A DNA stretch of 64,000 nt from Massilia sp. Root335. GTDB taxonomy: Bacteria; Pseudomonadota; Gammaproteobacteria; Burkholderiales; Burkholderiaceae_D. The notes under the pieces are model-generated. The model did not search any database. It worked only from the letters and a program-made list of their open reading frames with translations, and was not told the origin of the DNA. Below, in pieces: positions 33,880-42,988 of this stretch. Position 1 is the first letter of the stretch, and each line of letters opens with the position of its first letter. The stretch covers positions 42,546 through 106,545 of the forward strand of contig NZ_LMCY01000049.1 of assembly GCF_001425685.1 (NCBI RefSeq). Reading direction: 5' to 3'. The position numbers and the translations under genes are program-made.

Positions 33880-34689
33880 ATGCTGATCGACGTGAACGGC
33901 AACACCGCCTACGCCTACACCGCCGGCACCGCCCCGGCCGCGGGCCGCCCCGCCATCGTGTTCATCCACGGCGCCCAGAACGACCATTCGGTGTGGACGG
34001 CCCAGGCCCGCGCGCTGGCGCGCCAGGGCCACGACGTGCTGGCCGTCGACCTGCCCGGCCATGGCCGCAGCGCCGGTCCCGCGCTGGCGACGGTGGACGG
34101 GATGGCCGCCTGGCTGCTCGCCCTCCTCGACGCCGCCGCCATCGAACGCGCCGTGCTCGCCGGCCACAGCATGGGGTCGCTGATCGCCCTCGACGCCGCG
34201 GCCCGCGCGCCGGCGCGCGTGCGCGGGCTCGCCCTGCTGGGCAGCACGTGGCCGATGAAGGTCTCGGACGCCCTGCTGGAAACGGCCCGCACGGATGAAG
34301 CGGGCGCCATCGACATGGTCAACCTGTGGTCGCACGCGAGCATCGCGCCGGCGGCGGCCGGCAGCCCGCAAGGCTTCTGGGCGCCGGGCGCCTCGCGCCG
34401 GCTGATGCAGCGGCTGTCGCAGCTGAATCCGGCACAGCTGTTCCACACCGATTTCGTCGCATGCAACACGTATGCGCACGGCGGCGCGGCGGCAGGCGCC
34501 GTCGCGTGTCCGACACTGTTCGTGCAAGGCCGGCGCGACGTCATGACGCCGCCCCGCTCGGCGCAGGCGCTCTTGGCCGCGATCCCGCACGCGCGGGTGG
34601 TGGCGATCGATTGCGGGCATGCGATGATGACGGAACAGCCGGATGCCGTGAGCACCGCGCTGGCGGACTTCGTGCGCGGCCTGAATTGA
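33880..34689 (+). CDS. alpha/beta-fold hydrolase
   Basis: A 269-residue hydrolase. The oxyanion motif is IHGAQNDHSVW, the nucleophile elbow AGHSMGS near residue 93, the acid in VQGRRDVMTPP and the histidine in DCGHAMM, so the catalytic triad is complete. The start has a strong AGGAG and follows the lysine-less PLP-fold gene by one base, implying joint translation. The substrate is unknown; possible classes are esters, C-C bonds or lactones. Confidence 0.9.
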   Translation: MLIDVNGNTAYAYTAGTAPAAGRPAIVFIHGAQNDHSVWTAQARALARQGHDVLAVDLPGHGRSAGPALATVDGMAAWLLALLDAAAIERAVLAGHSMGSLIALDAAARAPARVRGLALLGSTWPMKVSDALLETARTDEAGAIDMVNLWSHASIAPAAAGSPQGFWAPGASRRLMQRLSQLNPAQLFHTDFVACNTYAHGGAAAGAVACPTLFVQGRRDVMTPPRSAQALLAAIPHARVVAIDCGHAMMTEQPDAVSTALADFVRGLN

Positions 34690-34729
34690 TCTACACTGGG
34701 CAGCGGGGGCAACGATCAGGAGACATGGC

Positions 34730-35038
34730 ATGGCCGCCGTTCGCTACGACAGCTTCGCGCAGTTCTATCCGTACTACCTGGCCCAGCACGAGAACCAGCT
34801 GTGCCGGCGCGCCCACTTCCTCGGGACGTCGTCGGCCATCGCGGGCATCGCCCAGTACATCGACAGCCTGAACCCCTGGTGGCTGCTCGTGGCCGTCGTG
34901 ACGGGCTACGGCGGCGCCTGGATCGGACACTTCTTTTTCGAAAAGAACCGCCCGGCCACGTTCGACTACCCGTGGTATTCGTTCCGCGCGGACTGGGTGA
35001 TGTACTGGCAGATGCTGACGGGCAAGCTCAGCTGGTAA
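34730..35038 (+). CDS. Mpo1-like (DUF962) membrane protein
   Basis: A 102-residue protein with two hydrophobic helices and the conserved histidines of the family (YYLAQHENQLCRRAHFLG and WIGHFFFEKNRPATF). The yeast relative Mpo1 is an iron-dependent dioxygenase in 2-hydroxy fatty-acid breakdown; the bacterial role is not established. It is tail to tail with the BrkB-family gene, with no gap between the two stop codons. Confidence 0.85.
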   Translation: MAAVRYDSFAQFYPYYLAQHENQLCRRAHFLGTSSAIAGIAQYIDSLNPWWLLVAVVTGYGGAWIGHFFFEKNRPATFDYPWYSFRADWVMYWQMLTGKLSW

Positions 35039-36466
35039 TCAGCCGAGCGGGCCGGGTCCGGTGCGCTCGAAATGCTCGGCCAGCGTCTCGTCCAGGCCCC
35101 GTTCGACGGCGGCCTCGACCTGGCGCGCCAGCGCGGCCGTATCCAGCGCGAGCGGCGATTGCGCCGCCGCGCCCGCCGGACCGCCCTCGCTGCCGATGCC
35201 GCCGAACACGAACAGGCGGTAGACGTCGGCCAGGCGGATCAGGCGCGGATCGACGAGCAGCACCCAGCACTGGGTCCCGGCACGCGCGCCCCGGCCCCAG
35301 CGCAGCGCGACGGCCGTCTCTGCCTGCACCCGGCCGACCCAGCCTGCCGCCACCATCTGCTCCAGCAACGACGTCATCTCGTCGTAGCCGATGCGGGTGC
35401 ACGCGCGGATCTGCGCGTTCGACACCATCGCCGTGCCCGTGATCCGCGCGCCGCCCTGCAGGACCTTGAGCACGGCCATCGCGTCGACGAACGCGCCGCC
35501 CGGCACGGGTTCGTACCACCAGCGCTCGTACTTGACGATCGGCAGCGCCGCCGTCAGCAGCGCGCCCACGAGCGTGATCATCCACGACAGATACATCCAG
35601 ACGAGGAACAGCGGCAGCGCCGCCAGCGCGCCGTAGATGATGGCGTAGGTCGGGAACTGGCGGATGAAGATGGCGAACACGCGCTTGGCGACCTCGAACG
35701 CGATCGCGGCGACGAGGCCGCCCCAGACGGCGTCGCGCCAGTCGACGTCGCGGTTCGGCACCGTCATGTACAGCAGCACATAGGCGCCCGTCGTCAGCGC
35801 GACCGACACGACCGTGTAGAAGACCGCGCCGAGGAACGGCACGAGGCTCGTCAGGCCGTTGGTGGCGGAAAACAGCTGCGACGTCAGGGTCAGCGAGATA
35901 CCGAACGCGAGCGGCCCCAGCGTGACGAGCGCCCAGTACACGAGCACGCGCTGGACGAGGGGGCGCGGCTGGCGCACCTTCCAGATCTGGTTGAACGCGC
36001 GCTCGATGGTGCTGATCATGGCGACCGACGTGAACACGAGCGCGATACCGCCCACGGCCGACAAGCCGGTCGCCTTGCTGGCGAACTGCGTCAGGTTGGC
36101 CGTGATCGTGTTCGCGATGGCCCTGGGCATCAGCATCTGGACGAAATAATTGTCCAGCGCCGTGCGCAGCTTGCCGAACATGGGAAACGTGGTGAAGATG
36201 GCCAGCACGATGGTCAGCAGGGGAACCAGCGCCAAGGTCGTCGTGAACGTCAGGCTGCCGGCCACCTGCGGCAGTTTTTCTTCGGTCACGCGGCGGCGCG
36301 CGAAGCGCACGAGGTCGCGCGCCTCGTTCCACGTCAACCCGCGCACCCGGTCGACGCCCGTGTTGATCATCTCGGTCGTGCTGCGGGAAAGGTTGGTGAC
36401 GGTCTTGGAAAGCATCGATAGGGTCGCCGCGCCGGCGAGAAAAAGCATCCTGCGCGAACGTGTCAT
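35039..36466 (-). CDS. YihY/BrkB-family inner-membrane protein
   Basis: A 475-residue protein with about six membrane helices in the first 300 residues, including the family patterns QVAGSLTFTTTLALVPLLTI and AIIYGALAALPLFLVWMYLSW. A soluble C-terminal tail of about 160 residues has a winged-helix look. The family was once called RNase BN; its function is unclear, perhaps transport. The start could be at 36466, 36448 or 36370. I took the outermost ATG that does not run into wrbA; none has a strong ribosome-binding site. It is divergent from wrbA. Confidence 0.88.
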   Translation of the reverse strand: MTRSRRMLFLAGAATLSMLSKTVTNLSRSTTEMINTGVDRVRGLTWNEARDLVRFARRRVTEEKLPQVAGSLTFTTTLALVPLLTIVLAIFTTFPMFGKLRTALDNYFVQMLMPRAIANTITANLTQFASKATGLSAVGGIALVFTSVAMISTIERAFNQIWKVRQPRPLVQRVLVYWALVTLGPLAFGISLTLTSQLFSATNGLTSLVPFLGAVFYTVVSVALTTGAYVLLYMTVPNRDVDWRDAVWGGLVAAIAFEVAKRVFAIFIRQFPTYAIIYGALAALPLFLVWMYLSWMITLVGALLTAALPIVKYERWWYEPVPGGAFVDAMAVLKVLQGGARITGTAMVSNAQIRACTRIGYDEMTSLLEQMVAAGWVGRVQAETAVALRWGRGARAGTQCWVLLVDPRLIRLADVYRLFVFGGIGSEGGPAGAAAQSPLALDTAALARQVEAAVERGLDETLAEHFERTGPGPLG

Positions 36467-36480
36467 CTTGTAAAGCGCCC

Positions 36481-36486
36481 TATAAT
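36481..36486 (+). promoter_or_regulatory. TATAAT box seven bases before the wrbA start
   Basis: A consensus -10 ends only seven bases before the wrbA ATG, so transcription could begin at or next to the start codon (leaderless or near-leaderless mRNA). Read leftward, the same bases give TATTAT for the divergent BrkB-family gene. No good -35 was found. Confidence 0.4.
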
Positions 36487-36493
36487 ACCAACG

Positions 36494-37105
36494 ATGAACC
36501 CAACCAATCAGATTATCCTCGTGTTGTATTACTCGCGTCATGGAAAGACCCGCCGGCTGGCCGAACTGATCGGCCAGGGCATCGACAGCGTACCGGGGCT
36601 GGAAGCCCGGTTGCGGACTGTCCCCGCGGTATCGACGGTGGCCGAAGCGACGGAACCCGATATCCCGCGGTCCGGCGCGCCCTACGTGGAGCTCGAGGAC
36701 CTGGCCGAATGCGCCGGACTGGCGCTGGGTTCGCCCACGCGCTTCGGCAATATGGCGGCGCCGATGAAATATTTCCTCGACGGCACCTCGGCGCAATGGC
36801 TGTCCGGCACGCTGGCCGGCAAGCCGGCCGCGGTGTTCACGTCGACGGGCAGCCTGCACGGCGGCCAGGAATCGACCCTGCTGTCGATGATGATCCCGCT
36901 GCTGCACCACGGCATGATGGTGATGGGCCTGCCCTACACCGAGCCGGAACTGATGACCACCGCCAGCGGCGGCAGTCCCTACGGCGCGACCCACTGGTCC
37001 GGCGTGGACGGCAACCGCCCGGTGACCGAAGACGAGAAGCGGCTTGCGATCGCGCTCGGCCGGCGCCTCGCACAAGCAAGCCGCAAACTGCAGGGGACGG
37101 ATTAA
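36494..37105 (+). CDS. wrbA: NAD(P)H:quinone oxidoreductase, WrbA type
   Basis: A 203-residue flavodoxin-like FMN protein. The phosphate-binding loop is YYSRHGKTRRLAELI, followed by GSPTRFGNMAAPMKYFLD and the quinone-site motifs STGSLHGGQ and SGGSPYGATHWSG. It reduces quinones by two electrons to limit oxidative stress. No ribosome-binding site precedes the start. The DUF2069 gene follows by three bases, a pairing common in betaproteobacteria. Confidence 0.94.
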   Translation: MNPTNQIILVLYYSRHGKTRRLAELIGQGIDSVPGLEARLRTVPAVSTVAEATEPDIPRSGAPYVELEDLAECAGLALGSPTRFGNMAAPMKYFLDGTSAQWLSGTLAGKPAAVFTSTGSLHGGQESTLLSMMIPLLHHGMMVMGLPYTEPELMTTASGGSPYGATHWSGVDGNRPVTEDEKRLAIALGRRLAQASRKLQGTD

Positions 37106-37108
37106 GCA

Positions 37109-37507
37109 ATGCAAGTGCTAAGGGTGTTTCATACGGGCGCGGTGACCAGCCTGGTCATCCTGTTCGCCTGGCTGCTGGCCTGGGAAATCGCCGTGGCGCC
37201 GCTCCATCCGGGCGGCTCGCTGCTCGCGCTCAAGGCCCTGCCGCTGCTGCTGCCGCTGCGCGGGGTGCTCAAACGCGACCTGTACACGCTGCAATGGTCG
37301 TCGATGGTGATCCTGATCTACCTGGTCGAGGGCATCGTGCGCGCCTGGAGCGACCGCACGGAAATCTCGCGCATGATGGCCCTGGGCGAAACCCTGCTCG
37401 TCTGCGCCTACTTCCTGTTCGCCCTGCTGTACCTGCGCCCGTACAAGAAACAGGCGCAGAAGCTGGCCAAGGAATTGCTCGACAAGGTCAAAGTACCGCA
37501 TGACTGA
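37109..37507 (+). CDS. DUF2069 membrane protein
   Basis: A 132-residue protein with three to four predicted membrane helices (about 10-30, 40-52, 63-80 and 95-112) and a positively charged tail. It matches the DUF2069 family, often next to wrbA, with no known function. It overlaps the FAD oxidase start by eight bases. Confidence 0.88.
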   Translation: MQVLRVFHTGAVTSLVILFAWLLAWEIAVAPLHPGGSLLALKALPLLLPLRGVLKRDLYTLQWSSMVILIYLVEGIVRAWSDRTEISRMMALGETLLVCAYFLFALLYLRPYKKQAQKLAKELLDKVKVPHD

Positions 37508-38909
37508 CGGCTTCATCGAACGCTGCAGCGCCATCGTCGGCCAGGCGAACGTCCTCGTCGACGACCACGACACCGCCCCGTACCTCACCGACTGGCGCGG
37601 CCGCTTCACGGGGCGCGCCCGCGCCGTCGTCCGGCCCGCGAACACGGCGGAAGTCGCGGCCGTCGTGCGCCTGTGCCGCGACCTGCGCGTGCCGGTGGTC
37701 CCGCAGGGCGGCCGCACGGGCCTCGTGCTCGGCAGCGTGCCGGACGCCAGCGGCGACGCCATCGTGCTGTCGCTGCGGCGCCTCGACCGCATCCGCGCCG
37801 TCGACACCTTCAACCGCACGATGACGGTGGACGCCGGCTGCATCCTGCACGACATCCAGCAGGCGGCCAGCGCCCACTGCCTGTTGTTCCCGCTGTCGCT
37901 GGCGGCGGAGGGCAGCTGCACCATCGGCGGCAACCTGTCCACCAATGCGGGCGGCACCGGCGTGCTGCGCTACGGGAACACGAGGGAACTCTGCCTGGGC
38001 CTGGAAGTCGTCACGGCGCAGGGCGACGTGTGGGACGCGCTGCGCGGCCTGCGCAAGGACAACACCGGCTACGACCTGCGCGACCTGTACGTCGGGGCCG
38101 AAGGCACGCTCGGCATCATCACGGCGGCCGTGCTGAAGCTGTTCCCGCAGCCGAAGGCGGCGATCACCGCGCTCGTCGCGCTGGCCAGCCCGCGCGACGC
38201 CCTCGCGCTGCTGAAGCTCGTGGAGGCGGCGTGCGGCCCGACGCTGACGGGCTATGAATTGATGAGCGACGTCAGCCTGCGCCTCGTCGCCGCCCACTTC
38301 CCCGACCTGCCGAAACCGTTCCCGGAACGCTATCCGCAATACGCCCTGCTCGAATTGTCGAGCCACGAATCGGAAGAACACGGCGTCGCGCTGCTGGAGC
38401 GCGCCATCGAACGGGCGCTGGAAGACGGCGTCGCGCGGGACGCCGTCGTCGCGACGTCGATCGCCCAGTCGCGTGCGCTGTGGGCCATCCGCGAGCACAT
38501 CCCGCTCGCGCAGGCGGCGGCCGGCAAGAACATCAAGCACGACATCTCCGTGCCCATCTCGCGTATCGCCGATTTCATCGAGACGACGGACGCCCGGCTG
38601 GCGGCGGATTATCCGGGCGTGCAGGTGGTCTGCTTCGGCCACCTGGGCGACGGCAACCTGCACTACAACGTGGCACCGCCGGAAGGCATCCGCCACGACG
38701 ATTTCCTCGCGCAGCAGGGCCCCATCAACCGCATCGTGCACGACAGCGCGGCGGCGCACGGCGGCTCGATCTCGGCCGAACACGGCGTCGGCGCGCTGAA
38801 GCGGGACGAACTCCCGCGCTACAAATCCGCGGTCGAACTGGACCTGATGCGTGCCATCAAGACCGCCCTCGACCCGCTCGGCATCATGAACCCCGGTAAA
38901 ATCCTGTGA
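37500..38909 (+). CDS. FAD-binding oxidoreductase (GlcD / D-2-hydroxyacid dehydrogenase type)
   Basis: A 469-residue vanillyl-alcohol-oxidase-fold enzyme. The FAD-binding part is VVPQGGRTGLVLGS near residue 65 with IGGNLSTNAGGTGVLRYGN, and the cap domain carries metal-site histidines in CFGHLGDGNLHYNV and AEHGVGALKR. Relatives oxidise D-2-hydroxyglutarate, D-lactate or glycolate; this single polypeptide most resembles D-2-hydroxyglutarate dehydrogenase-like proteins. It is translationally coupled to the DUF2069 gene and is probably the third gene of the wrbA operon. Confidence 0.92.
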   Translation: MTDGFIERCSAIVGQANVLVDDHDTAPYLTDWRGRFTGRARAVVRPANTAEVAAVVRLCRDLRVPVVPQGGRTGLVLGSVPDASGDAIVLSLRRLDRIRAVDTFNRTMTVDAGCILHDIQQAASAHCLLFPLSLAAEGSCTIGGNLSTNAGGTGVLRYGNTRELCLGLEVVTAQGDVWDALRGLRKDNTGYDLRDLYVGAEGTLGIITAAVLKLFPQPKAAITALVALASPRDALALLKLVEAACGPTLTGYELMSDVSLRLVAAHFPDLPKPFPERYPQYALLELSSHESEEHGVALLERAIERALEDGVARDAVVATSIAQSRALWAIREHIPLAQAAAGKNIKHDISVPISRIADFIETTDARLAADYPGVQVVCFGHLGDGNLHYNVAPPEGIRHDDFLAQQGPINRIVHDSAAAHGGSISAEHGVGALKRDELPRYKSAVELDLMRAIKTALDPLGIMNPGKIL

Positions 38910-38922
38910 CCGGGAGATCGTC

Positions 38923-39357
38923 ATGATGCGTTTGTTCCCCCTGCTGGCAGCCGGCGTCCTGTCCGGCGCCCTCGCCCAACCCGTCTACAAGTACACGCAC
39001 GACGGCAGGACGACCTATGCGGACCGCCCTTGCGCGCAAGGCAGATCCGTCGAACTGCCGGCGCCCGCCGGCATCCGCCCCGAAGGCGCGGAGACGGTCG
39101 CCACGCGCGATGCGCGCACGCTCGTCGAGCTGGAAAAGCTGCGCCTCGCGCGCGAACGGGAACAGCAGCGCAGCGCCAAGGCGGACGCGCGCACGGCCCG
39201 CGCCGCCGCCGCGCACCGCAAGCAATGCGCACGCCTGCACCTGCGCCGGCAATGGGCCGAGGAAGACGCCGCGCGCCTGACCGGCCGCGGGCGCGTGGCG
39301 GCGCAACGCCGGGCGCAGCGCGCACGCGAGGCGATGGCGGTGGAATGTCCGGCGTGA
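38923..39357 (+). CDS. DUF4124-domain exported protein
   Basis: A 144-residue protein with a signal peptide (MMRLFPLLAAGVLSGALA). The DUF4124 motif QPVYKYTHDGRTTYADRPC follows directly. The rest is a charged, Arg/Ala-rich helix with a likely coiled coil (70-140) and two cysteines. The function is unknown and it is presumably periplasmic. Its end overlaps the start region of the permease gene. Confidence 0.85.
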   Translation: MMRLFPLLAAGVLSGALAQPVYKYTHDGRTTYADRPCAQGRSVELPAPAGIRPEGAETVATRDARTLVELEKLRLAREREQQRSAKADARTARAAAAHRKQCARLHLRRQWAEEDAARLTGRGRVAAQRRAQRAREAMAVECPA

Positions 39358-41918
39358 CGTCCGGCGTAATGTCCGGCATGAACACGCTGGCGCGCTGGCT
39401 GCTGTTCGGCGAATGGCGCTCGCATCCGATGCGCGCCGTGCTGGCCGTCGTCGCCATCGCCGTCGGCGTGGCGATGGGTTTTGCGATCCACCTGATCAAC
39501 ACGGCCGCGTTCAACGAATTCAACGCGGCCGTGCACAGCCTGTCCGGCCAGGCCGACGTCCAGGTCACGGGCCGCGAAGCGCTGTTCGACGAAGACATCT
39601 ATCCGCGCCTCGCCACGCATGAAGGCGTCGCCCTCGCGTCGCCCGTGCTGGAAGTGGACGCCGCGCGCCCGGATGGCCAGGGGTCGCTCAAGATCGTGGG
39701 TCTCGACGCCTTCCGCGCCGGCTACATCGCGCCCGACCTGATGGGCGTGCCGGATGCCGCGCACCCCTACGACGTGCTGGCCGACGACGCCGTGTTCCTG
39801 TCCCCGGCCGCGCAGGCGTGGCTGGGCAAGGCGCGCGGCGACACCATCGCCGTGCGCGCCGGCACGCACGACCTGCATCTGCGCGTGGCGGGCCCCATCC
39901 TGCGCGCGCGCAGCGGCCAGCGCCTCGGCGTGATGGACATCGGCGCGCTGCAGTGGCGTTTCCATCTCACCGGCAAACTGTCGCGGATCGACCTGAAACT
40001 GCGCGACGGCGTCGACCGCGCCGCGTTCGAACGGGCGCTGGCGGCGGAGCTCCAGCGCGATTATCCGGGCCGCTTCACGGTCGGCCGGCCGGGCGACGCC
40101 AACCAGGAAAGCCGCAGCAATAACCTCAGCCGCGCCTACCGTGTGAACCTGACCGTGCTGGCGCTCGTCGCGTTGTTTACCGGCGCGTTCCTCGTGTTTT
40201 CCACGCAGGCCCTGTCCGTGCTGCGCCGGCGCGGCCAGTTCGCGCTGCTGCGCGTGCTCGGGCTGGAACGGCGCGCGCTGCTGCGCCAGGTGCTGCTGGA
40301 AGGTGCGATCCTGGGCGTGCTCGGCGCCCTGCTCGGCATCGCGGCCGGCTACGGTCTCGCCGCGGCCGCGTTGGCGCTGTTCGGCGGCGACCTGGGCGCC
40401 GGCTACTTCCCCGGCGTGAAGCCGCGCGTGCAATTCGCGCCCGGCGCCGCCCTCGTCTACTTCGGCCTGGGCCTGGGCGTCGCCCTGCTCGGCTGCGCTG
40501 CCCCGGCACTCGAGGCAGCGCGCGCCCGGCCCGCCATCGCGCTCAAATCCGGCACCGACGAAACGGCGCTGGAACGCCTGAACCGGGTCTGGCCGTCGCT
40601 CGTCTGCCTGCTGGCGGCCGGCGCCTGCGCGTTCGCGCCGCCCGTGTTCGGGCTGCCGCTGTTCGGCTACTTTGCCGTCGCCCTGCTGCTCGTGGGCGGC
40701 ATCGGCCTGATGCCGCGGCTGGCCGCATCCGCGTTCCGCCTGCTCGACCGCCTGCTGCGCCGCCGGGAAGACCATTCGCCCGTGCTGGCGCTGACGCTGG
40801 CACGCCTCGCCAACGCGCCGGGCCAGGCGTCGATCGCGCTCGGCGGCGTGCTGGCGAGCTTCAGCCTGATGGTCGCGATGGGCATCATGGTCGCCAGCTT
40901 CCGCGTCTCGGTCGACGACTGGATCCTGCACATCCTGCCGGCCGACCTGTACGTGCGCAGCAGCAGCGGCGGCAACACGGGCGGGTTCGGCCCGCAGGAA
41001 CAGGCCGCGCTGGTCGCCGTGCCGGGCGTCGCACGCAGCGCGTTCCTGCGCACCCGGCCCCTGTCGCTCGATCCGGCGCGCCCGAACATCGTGCTCGTGG
41101 CGCGCGACATCGATGCGCGGGACCCCGGCCGCATGCTCGCCCTCGTCGGCGACGCGGCGCCGGTACCGGCCGGCCGCCGCCCCGTATGGATCTCGGAAGC
41201 GATGACGGACCTGTACCGGCTGAAGGTCGGGCAGACCCTGACGCTGCCGCTGGGCGGCCGCCCGCAACCGTTCTTCATCGCCGGCGTCTGGCGCGACTAT
41301 GCCAGCCAGACCGGGGCCGCCGTCGTGCGCCTGGCCGACTACCGCGCGCTGACGGGCGATGCGACGGTCACGGACGCCGCCCTGTGGGCCGCGCCCGGCG
41401 CGGACACCGCACGGATCGAGGCCGCGCTGCGCCGCCTGCCGTTCGGCGCCGCGCTGCAGATGGCGCGTCCCGGCGACATCCGCGCCATGAGCCTCAAGAT
41501 CTTCGACCGCAGCTTCGCCGTCACGTACCTGCTGGAAGCGATCGCCATCGCCATCGGCCTGTCCGGCGTGGCGGCCACGTTCTCCGCGCAGACGCTGGCG
41601 CGCGCGAAGGAATTCGGCATGCTGCGCCATGTGGGCGTCACGCGGCGCCAGGTGCTGGGCATCCTCGCCGTCGAAGGCGGCGCGCTGACCGCGCTGGGCG
41701 TGCTGACCGGGTTCGTGCTGGGCCTCGTCATCAGCCTGATCCTCGTCTACGTCGTCAATCCGCAATCGTTCCACTGGACGATGCAGTTGCATCTGCCGTG
41801 GCCCCTGCTCGGCAGCGTGGCCGCCGTGCTGGTGGCGGCATCCGTCGCGACGGCACTGGTGTCGGGCCGCTATGCGCTGTCCGGCGGGCCGGTGCGCGCC
41901 GTGCGGGAGGACTGGTGA
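39345..41918 (+). CDS. FtsX/MacB-type ABC transporter permease
   Basis: An 857-residue protein with two FtsX domains: a first membrane helix near 30-50, a large periplasmic part, three helices around 270-380, a second periplasmic part, and C-terminal helices (IAIAIGLSGVAATFSAQTL). Relatives release lipids or lipoproteins with a separate ATPase. No such ATPase gene is adjacent. Starts at 39345, 39369 or 39378 are possible inside a short repeat (ATGTCCGGC units) that overlaps the DUF4124 stop; MNTLARWLLFGEW at 39378 looks most family-like. The stop overlaps the next gene (TGATG). Confidence 0.88.
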   Translation: MSGVTSGVMSGMNTLARWLLFGEWRSHPMRAVLAVVAIAVGVAMGFAIHLINTAAFNEFNAAVHSLSGQADVQVTGREALFDEDIYPRLATHEGVALASPVLEVDAARPDGQGSLKIVGLDAFRAGYIAPDLMGVPDAAHPYDVLADDAVFLSPAAQAWLGKARGDTIAVRAGTHDLHLRVAGPILRARSGQRLGVMDIGALQWRFHLTGKLSRIDLKLRDGVDRAAFERALAAELQRDYPGRFTVGRPGDANQESRSNNLSRAYRVNLTVLALVALFTGAFLVFSTQALSVLRRRGQFALLRVLGLERRALLRQVLLEGAILGVLGALLGIAAGYGLAAAALALFGGDLGAGYFPGVKPRVQFAPGAALVYFGLGLGVALLGCAAPALEAARARPAIALKSGTDETALERLNRVWPSLVCLLAAGACAFAPPVFGLPLFGYFAVALLLVGGIGLMPRLAASAFRLLDRLLRRREDHSPVLALTLARLANAPGQASIALGGVLASFSLMVAMGIMVASFRVSVDDWILHILPADLYVRSSSGGNTGGFGPQEQAALVAVPGVARSAFLRTRPLSLDPARPNIVLVARDIDARDPGRMLALVGDAAPVPAGRRPVWISEAMTDLYRLKVGQTLTLPLGGRPQPFFIAGVWRDYASQTGAAVVRLADYRALTGDATVTDAALWAAPGADTARIEAALRRLPFGAALQMARPGDIRAMSLKIFDRSFAVTYLLEAIAIAIGLSGVAATFSAQTLARAKEFGMLRHVGVTRRQVLGILAVEGGALTALGVLTGFVLGLVISLILVYVVNPQSFHWTMQLHLPWPLLGSVAAVLVAASVATALVSGRYALSGGPVRAVREDW

Positions 41919-42988
41919 TGACGGTGCTGCGCATCGTGCTCGTGTGGCTTCTCGCGGCGGCCTGCGCGCACGCCGCGCCGCCCGTGTTCGCGACCGTCAC
42001 GCCGGGGCGGGCCCTGACGTTCCCGGCCGACTACGGCGCGCATCCGGACTACCGCACGGAATGGTGGTACGCGACCGGATGGCTGCGGACGCCCGACGGC
42101 AAGCCGCTCGGCTTCCAGGTCACGTTCTTCCGCAGCCGCACCGAGACCGATCCCGCCAACCCGAGCGCGTTCGCGCCGAAGCAGCTGATCATCGGCCACG
42201 CGGCGCTGTCCGATCCGGCGCTCGGCCACCTCGTGCACGACCAGCGCAGCGCCCGCGCCGGCTTCGGCCTGGCCTATGCCGATACCGGCACGACGGATAT
42301 CAAACTGGACGACTGGAGCATGCGCCGCGAGCCCGACGGCCGTTACCGCGTCGTCGTGCGCGCCGGCGAACTGTCGTTCACGCTGCGCCTCGCGCCCACG
42401 CAACCCATGCTGCTGCAGGGCGACGCCGGCTATTCGCAAAAAGGGCCGCAGCCCGGCCACGCCAGTTATTACTACAGCGAGCCGCACCTGCAGGTGGACG
42501 GCGAAATCGTCCGCGCCGGCCGCAAACAGGCCGTGACGGGAAGCGCCTGGCTCGACCACGAATGGTCCAGCCAGGTGCTGGACGCGAGCGCCGCGGGGTG
42601 GGACTGGACCGGCATCAACCTGGACGACGGCGGCGCCCTCATGGCCTTCCGGATCCGCGCCAAGGATGGGAGTACACTGTGGGCCCACGCGACCTGGCGC
42701 GACGCCGGCTCGCGCGTGACGCAGTACGGGCCCGACCAGGTGCGCTTCGCCCCTGAGCGGACCTGGACCTCGCCCCGCACGAACGCCGCCTACCCGGTGG
42801 CGACCCTGCTGACGACGGGCGCGACGCAGTGGCGCATCGAGCCCCTGCTGCCGGACCAGGAACTCGATTCGCGCCGCTCGACCGGGTCCGTGTACTGGGA
42901 AGGCGCCGTGACCGTGCGGCGCGACGGCCGGCCCGCCGGACGCGGCTACCTCGAACTGACGGGTTATGTATCGGCCATGAAGCTATGA
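41918..42988 (+). CDS. exported CrtC/AttH-like lipocalin-type hydrolase
   Basis: A 356-residue protein with a signal peptide ending near AAPPVF. Its sequence belongs to the hydroxyneurosporene synthase/AttH group: YRTEWWYATGWL near residue 45, HASYYYSEPHLQV, and GSAWLDHEWSSQVLDASAAGWDW. Although named after carotenoid hydratase, such genes usually sit beside FtsX-type permeases in non-carotenogenic bacteria, suggesting a role with a lipid or hydrophobic cargo. It is overlapped by the permease upstream and by the ABC exporter downstream (ATGA). Confidence 0.88.
   Translation: MTVLRIVLVWLLAAACAHAAPPVFATVTPGRALTFPADYGAHPDYRTEWWYATGWLRTPDGKPLGFQVTFFRSRTETDPANPSAFAPKQLIIGHAALSDPALGHLVHDQRSARAGFGLAYADTGTTDIKLDDWSMRREPDGRYRVVVRAGELSFTLRLAPTQPMLLQGDAGYSQKGPQPGHASYYYSEPHLQVDGEIVRAGRKQAVTGSAWLDHEWSSQVLDASAAGWDWTGINLDDGGALMAFRIRAKDGSTLWAHATWRDAGSRVTQYGPDQVRFAPERTWTSPRTNAAYPVATLLTTGATQWRIEPLLPDQELDSRRSTGSVYWEGAVTVRRDGRPAGRGYLELTGYVSAMKL

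Noticed and set aside
35039..37114. BrkB-family gene extended upstream through wrbA
   Set aside because: The extension is antisense to wrbA, without family similarity; the membrane protein can start at 36466 or later.
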